Shown: one piece after another, positions 60,694 through 64,000 of the stretch | Position numbering within the stretch: the stretch's first letter is position 1 | How the letters are laid out: each line of letters opens with the position of its first letter | Assembly: GCF_001483965.1 (NCBI RefSeq) | Contig: NZ_CP010796.1 | Coordinates: 1,612,001-1,676,000, forward strand | Direction of reading: 5' to 3' | Length of the DNA: 64,000 bases | Origin: Carnobacterium sp. CP1 | GTDB taxonomy: Bacteria; Bacillota; Bacilli; Lactobacillales; Carnobacteriaceae | Position numbers and translations under genes: made by a program | The notes under the pieces: model-generated | What the model was told of the DNA's origin: nothing | The model's database searches: none | What the model saw: the letters and a program-made list of their open reading frames with translations, nothing else

Positions 60694-62637
60694 TTAGCGA
60701 GATCGTAGCAACCGGAGCCCATTTAGTATCACCACTAAAGTACTTCCTTCATGGACGATTACACTAATCGCAATATTGGTTAATCCCAAGAAACTAACGA
60801 CAATTAAAAAGACAACTACTGCCATTGAAAAAATAATGTTTTGCCAAGTAACACGATTCATTTTTGAAGAAACTTTGTGAGCTTCTACTAATTTAGACAA
60901 ATCACTTTGCATTAAAACCAAATCCGATACTTCTACTGCTACATCGGTACCGTCTCCCATAGCAATGCCGATATCTGCTGTAACAAGGGCTGGTGCATCA
61001 TTCACACCATCACCGACCATGGCCGTTACTCCGTATTTTTCTTTTTGTTGTTCTATAATGTTAGATTTGTCTTCAGGCATAACATTAGCGACAACTTCGT
61101 CTATTCCTAATTGTTCAGCAACAGCTTTTCCAGTCATCTCTGAGTCTCCAGTGATCAAAGTCGTATGGATACCGAGTTTCTTAAAGTAATCAATCGTTGC
61201 TTTTGCATTTTTATTCGGAACATCCATCAGAGCTATCAGCCCAATAACTGTTTCGTTTTCGGCTATATATACAACGGTCTTTCCTTCTGATGCCCATTTA
61301 GCATTTAAACGAGTGTATTCAGCAGAAACATCTTCAAAAGAAGTCGGCTTGCCTACACGATATTGGGATCCATCATGTTCTCCAACTAACCCTTTTCCGA
61401 TTTGGTTGGTCACTTCGATGGGTAGTTTGTTTTTGGCATCGAACTTTCTTAATATAGCGTCTGCAAGTGGGTGATTCGATTCTTTTTCAAGAGCGATTAC
61501 GATATCGATCATGTTTTCTTTATTTACAGCATCAGAAAAATGAACATTTGTTACTTCAGGCTTCCCATAAGTAAGGGTACCTGTTTTATCAAAAGCAATG
61601 GCATCGATCTCTGCTAATTGTGATAAATAAGCACTCCCTTTTGACAGCACTCCTCGTTTTGCAAGATTTGAGGTTGCGGACAACGTTGCTGAGACGGTGC
61701 TTGCTGCTAAAGCACAAGGAGAAGCTGCAATCAAAAGAACTAATCCTCTGTAAATACTGTGCGCCCATGACCAGCCCAACATAAAAGGTGTGAATAGAAT
61801 GACTGCTGATGCCAAAATCAAAACTACCTTAACATATTTAGGTTCAAATTTTTGTATAATACTGGCAGCTTTTGTTTGGTTGTTTTGGTTTTGATTGACG
61901 AGTTGTAAGATTTTCGAGAAGACCGTATCTTTGTTTTCTTTAGTGACTTCCATCGTAAAAGTGCCGGTTCCATTAATCGTACTTCCGAAAACCGCATCTC
62001 CTTTTGACTTCTCTTTAGGCATGCTTTCACCGTTGATAGAAGATTCATCAATTGAGGTGGTGCCCGATAAAATCATTCCGTCAATGGGTACTTGGTCACC
62101 ATTTAGTACTTGGAGTTGGTCTCCAACCTTTAACTCGCTGACATCAACGATTTTTGTAGTGCCATCAGTCATGATCAGTCTGGCTGTCGTTGGATTCATT
62201 TCAAGTAATTTAGTGATTTCTCTTTTACTTCTTCCCTCAGCGTACTCTTCAAGAAAATGCGCACCCGAAAAGATGAGAATCAATAACGCCCCTTCACTAA
62301 ATTGGCCTATGAGGGAAGCGCCTAATGCTGCCAACCCCATCAACATATGCGAGTTGGGCATAAATTTCTTTTGGCTTTTAGAGTTTGCAATCGTTTCTTT
62401 GATTCCTTCAAGGATAATAACGTCATAGCCGGCGGTAATAGCAGCCGTCAAAAACAAGACGTTTTTTAACACTAAACTGTCATTTTTTAAAAAGAACGCG
62501 ATAAAAAACGCGATTAACCCAATAAAGTATAATACAACCGGCATTTTTCCGTGACTATGCTCATCTTCGTGACTGTGGTCGTGGCTATGAGAATGATCAT
62601 GACTTGTGTGCATTTGTTTCTTTTCGGCATTTTCCAT
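60694..62637 (-). CDS. P1B-type ATPase, SPC type, with His-rich N-terminus
   Basis: The 647-residue pump starts with a His-rich stretch (HTSHDHSHSHDHSHEDEHSH) that can bind metal. Core motifs are SSINGESMPK, LIAASPCALAASTVSATL with SPC in the membrane, DKTGTLTYGK, SNHPLADAIL and GDGVNDAPALVTADIGIAMG. SPC marks the P1B-4 group, exporters of Co, Fe or Zn. The ATG at 62637 has AAAGG 8 bases upstream. A strong promoter and a palindromic operator lie upstream, without an adjacent regulator gene. The metal is not determined by the motif alone. Confidence 0.93.
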   Translation of the reverse strand: MENAEKKQMHTSHDHSHSHDHSHEDEHSHGKMPVVLYFIGLIAFFIAFFLKNDSLVLKNVLFLTAAITAGYDVIILEGIKETIANSKSQKKFMPNSHMLMGLAALGASLIGQFSEGALLILIFSGAHFLEEYAEGRSKREITKLLEMNPTTARLIMTDGTTKIVDVSELKVGDQLQVLNGDQVPIDGMILSGTTSIDESSINGESMPKEKSKGDAVFGSTINGTGTFTMEVTKENKDTVFSKILQLVNQNQNNQTKAASIIQKFEPKYVKVVLILASAVILFTPFMLGWSWAHSIYRGLVLLIAASPCALAASTVSATLSATSNLAKRGVLSKGSAYLSQLAEIDAIAFDKTGTLTYGKPEVTNVHFSDAVNKENMIDIVIALEKESNHPLADAILRKFDAKNKLPIEVTNQIGKGLVGEHDGSQYRVGKPTSFEDVSAEYTRLNAKWASEGKTVVYIAENETVIGLIALMDVPNKNAKATIDYFKKLGIHTTLITGDSEMTGKAVAEQLGIDEVVANVMPEDKSNIIEQQKEKYGVTAMVGDGVNDAPALVTADIGIAMGDGTDVAVEVSDLVLMQSDLSKLVEAHKVSSKMNRVTWQNIIFSMAVVVFLIVVSFLGLTNIAISVIVHEGSTLVVILNGLRLLRSR

Positions 62638-62764
62638 TTCTATCACCTTTCTAAAACCTTGTGTATTTTTATACGCTTATTTCAAACTATTCGGCTTACA
62701 ACCATCCAGCATTTTGAACTGCATGGCAGTTGGTTTTTTTCGCAAATCGGAACAGTTACGAACT

Positions 62765-62788
62765 ACATATGAACATACACTCATATGT
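62765..62788. promoter_or_regulatory. ArsR/SmtB-like operator
   Basis: ACATATGA and TCATATGT arms flank ACATACAC. The ATATGAACATA half resembles ArsR/SmtB-family operators. It lies just downstream of the predicted start of the ATPase transcript, suitable for repression. Confidence 0.55.
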
Positions 62789-62798
62789 CTACACTTTT

Positions 62799-62826
62799 AT
62801 TATATCCTTTGATTATACTTTGTCAA
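62799..62826 (-). promoter_or_regulatory. Sigma-A promoter of the SPC-type ATPase gene
   Basis: On the minus strand TTGACA (62826-62821) and TATAAT (62804-62799) are 16 bases apart, a near-consensus promoter. Confidence 0.8.
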
Positions 62827-62934
62827 CAGAATCAATCTGTTTTCTTATGCCGTTGTTCCAGACCTTAATAACAACCAATGAATTAATACGGTACACGAAT
62901 AGATAATTTAAAATAAAGGGTAGAAAATAGAATC

Positions 62935-63075
62935 ATGTATGTAGGTGTAGTTTTGACAGATAAAACGGTAACAGAGGGAGCAGATATGATCGGTGTTACC
63001 AAACAAACGGTACAATATCATCTAAAGTCTTTGCCGGCAAACTGTACGACAAAGTTCTTTATAAAATCTGCCTAA
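62935..63075 (+). other. Small HTH-containing frame, probably a truncated gene
   Basis: The 46-codon frame contains EGADMIGVTKQTVQYHLKSL, a helix-turn-helix like the start of plasmid-type DUF536 proteins (ELADELGVSKQTVxYHL). There is no ribosome site close to the ATG and the frame ends directly after the HTH. It is likely a remnant of a longer DNA-binding protein. Confidence 0.4.
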
Positions 63076-63076
63076 C

Positions 63077-63117
63077 AAAAAAGGCAAGTCACTATAACAT
63101 AGCGACTCACCTTTTTT
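63077..63117. terminator. Terminator behind pyruvate oxidase
   Basis: AAAAAAGG...CCTTTTTT with AGTC-CTAT/ATAG-GACT inside. It faces the pyruvate oxidase gene on the minus strand. Confidence 0.8.
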
Positions 63118-63145
63118 ATTAAACTATAAGTTGTACATCAAAAAA

Positions 63146-64000
63146 TTATTTAGCTAAGATAGATTCTAGACCTTCAGCTTTTAGGTACTCGCTAAATGGT
63201 ACTAATTCTTCAGCTTCATATTTTTCTTTGTAAGCTTTGATTTCTTCTGAACTGTACAATGCAGGGTCTAATTTCAATGTTTCTACTGGAATTGGACGAT
63301 CTTTAGTGATCTTAGCATCGATTACAACTGTTTTACCTTCTTTGTTAGCTTTAATAGCTTCAGCCATTACTTGATCCATGTCTTCGATACGGCTTACTGT
63401 GAAACCAACAGCACCTTGTGCTTCACCAATTTTAGCGTAGTCTACATCAGTAAATTCAGTACCGAAAGTGTTTGTGTTTGTATCTTCGTATTTGTTCTTG
63501 ATGAAACCATACTCAGTGTTAGTGAATACTACGTTGATAACAGGCATGTTGTAACGAACGTTAGTAACAACATCTTGGTAGTTCATAGAGAACGCACCGT
63601 CACCCATTAAGTTAAATACTTGACGTCCAGGGTAAACATTATTAGCTGCAATACCACCTGGAAGTGCGATACCCATTGAAGCAAACAATGGAGAAGTTCT
63701 CCACATGTTTTTAGGAGTCATGTGCAAGTGACGGATAGATGTTTGAGTTGAGTTACCAACATCAATTGAGTAGATTGCATCTTCGTCAGCATATTTGTTG
63801 ATAGCGTTGTATACTTGATAAAGTTGTAAAGCACCAGATTCTTTAGTTTCCAACTTAGTCATGTAGTCACGCCAGTTTTGAACGTTTTTCAAGTTAGCAT
63901 TCCACCAAGCTGATTCTTCAACAGGTGCTACTTTTTCTAGTAATGAATGAACTGCTTCACCAGCATCACCAAGAATAGCAACATCTGCGTTATGGCGTTT
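63146..64000 (-). CDS. spxB: Pyruvate oxidase, C-terminal part
   Basis: The frame is open to the window edge (285 residues seen). ThDP-binding features are present: [20 protein letters not shown], the metal/ThDP motif [20 protein letters not shown] and [20 protein letters not shown]. The upstream part shows [20 protein letters not shown]. The protein resembles pyruvate oxidases of lactic acid bacteria, which convert pyruvate, phosphate and oxygen to acetyl phosphate, CO2 and hydrogen peroxide. The N-terminal domain and start are outside the window. The gene is the aerobic counterpart to the FNR-linked block at 23-29 kb. Confidence 0.9.
   Translation of the reverse strand, partial: KRHNADVAILGDAGEAVHSLLEKVAPVEESAWWNANLKNVQNWRDYMTKLETKESGALQLYQVYNAINKYADEDAIYSIDVGNSTQTSIRHLHMTPKNMWRTSPLFASMGIALPGGIAANNVYPGRQVFNLMGDGAFSMNYQDVVTNVRYNMPVINVVFTNTEYGFIKNKYEDTNTNTFGTEFTDVDYAKIGEAQGAVGFTVSRIEDMDQVMAEAIKANKEGKTVVIDAKITKDRPIPVETLKLDPALYSSEEIKAYKEKYEAEELVPFSEYLKAEGLESILAK

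Overview
The window is 64 kb of low-GC DNA (roughly 36-38% by eye) with strong AGGAGG-type ribosome sites, sigma-A promoters, cre-like sites and short U-tract terminators. The gene set points to a facultatively anaerobic lactic-acid-type Firmicute: a pyruvate oxidase, a PaiA-like acetyltransferase, heterodimeric ABC exporters, a PlcR/Rgg-like regulator and a glucose-catabolite style. Carnobacteriaceae (Carnobacterium-like) is my best guess, from overall resemblance only. I see no rRNA, tRNA, CRISPR, prophage or insertion sequence.

Layout. 0-9.5 kb: end of a YheO-like regulator, a two-domain sulfurtransferase, a decayed GH3 glycosidase, an HTH/DUF2975 pair, a SAP-domain protein, a mutarotase-like protein, an aldo/keto reductase-cupin pair, a VOC protein and a ketodeoxygluconate permease. 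10-21 kb: two pRiA4b ORF3-family proteins, a formaldehyde-detoxification pair (class III alcohol dehydrogenase, S-formylglutathione hydrolase), a bactofilin-like membrane protein, a TPR/DUF218 lipoprotein, a PAS-GGDEF protein with a degenerate active site, an acetyltransferase and several gene relics (deoD, a MetQ-like protein, a paralogue fragment). 21.7-28.9 kb: a coherent anaerobic block with a P1B-type ATPase, a small all-alpha protein, an HMA metallochaperone, an acyl-CoA dehydrogenase/EtfBA operon and an FNR-like regulator. Three FNR-type palindromes in this block are placed about 41.5 bases upstream of four plausible start sites. 29-39 kb: MarR with a heterodimeric ABC exporter, Rrf2 with a methyltransferase, DeoR with an M24-like protein, a PHP phosphatase, and MarR with PaiA. 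39.4-55 kb: a purple-acid-phosphatase-like lipoprotein, GAPDH, DUF1398, a glutathionyl-hydroquinone reductase, endonuclease III, two Gfo/Idh/MocA oxidoreductases with an RpiR regulator, DeoC, an NdpA-like nucleoid protein, MsrA with an immunity-like N-terminal domain, further reductases and a frameshifted RibD-C protein. 55-64 kb: a small AbrB-like pair, a repeat array, a PlcR/Rgg-like regulator with ApbE and two paralogous FMN reductases, a second P1B-ATPase (SPC type) and the C-terminal part of pyruvate oxidase.

The most interesting system is at 56.5-60.5 kb. ApbE, which carries no signal peptide, is encoded beside two NAD(P)H:FMN-reductase-like proteins. The second of these has a PAS domain and a tail with three D-x-V-S-S-A-S motifs that look like FMN-attachment sites. 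This suggests a cytoplasmic, multiply flavinylated redox or sensor protein, apparently driven by one sigma-A promoter that also reads a 39-codon peptide ORF and a TPR regulator. The second theme is the FNR-type regulon at 23.7-28.9 kb. The third is a family of about 51-bp palindromic units in two short arrays (37.1 and 56.2 kb), with a probable single degenerate copy at 9.9 kb.

Several genes are broken by one-base changes in A-runs (GH3, RibD-C, and the start of the phosphatase lipoprotein). These could be real decay, slippage switches or sequencing error; the sequence alone does not tell.
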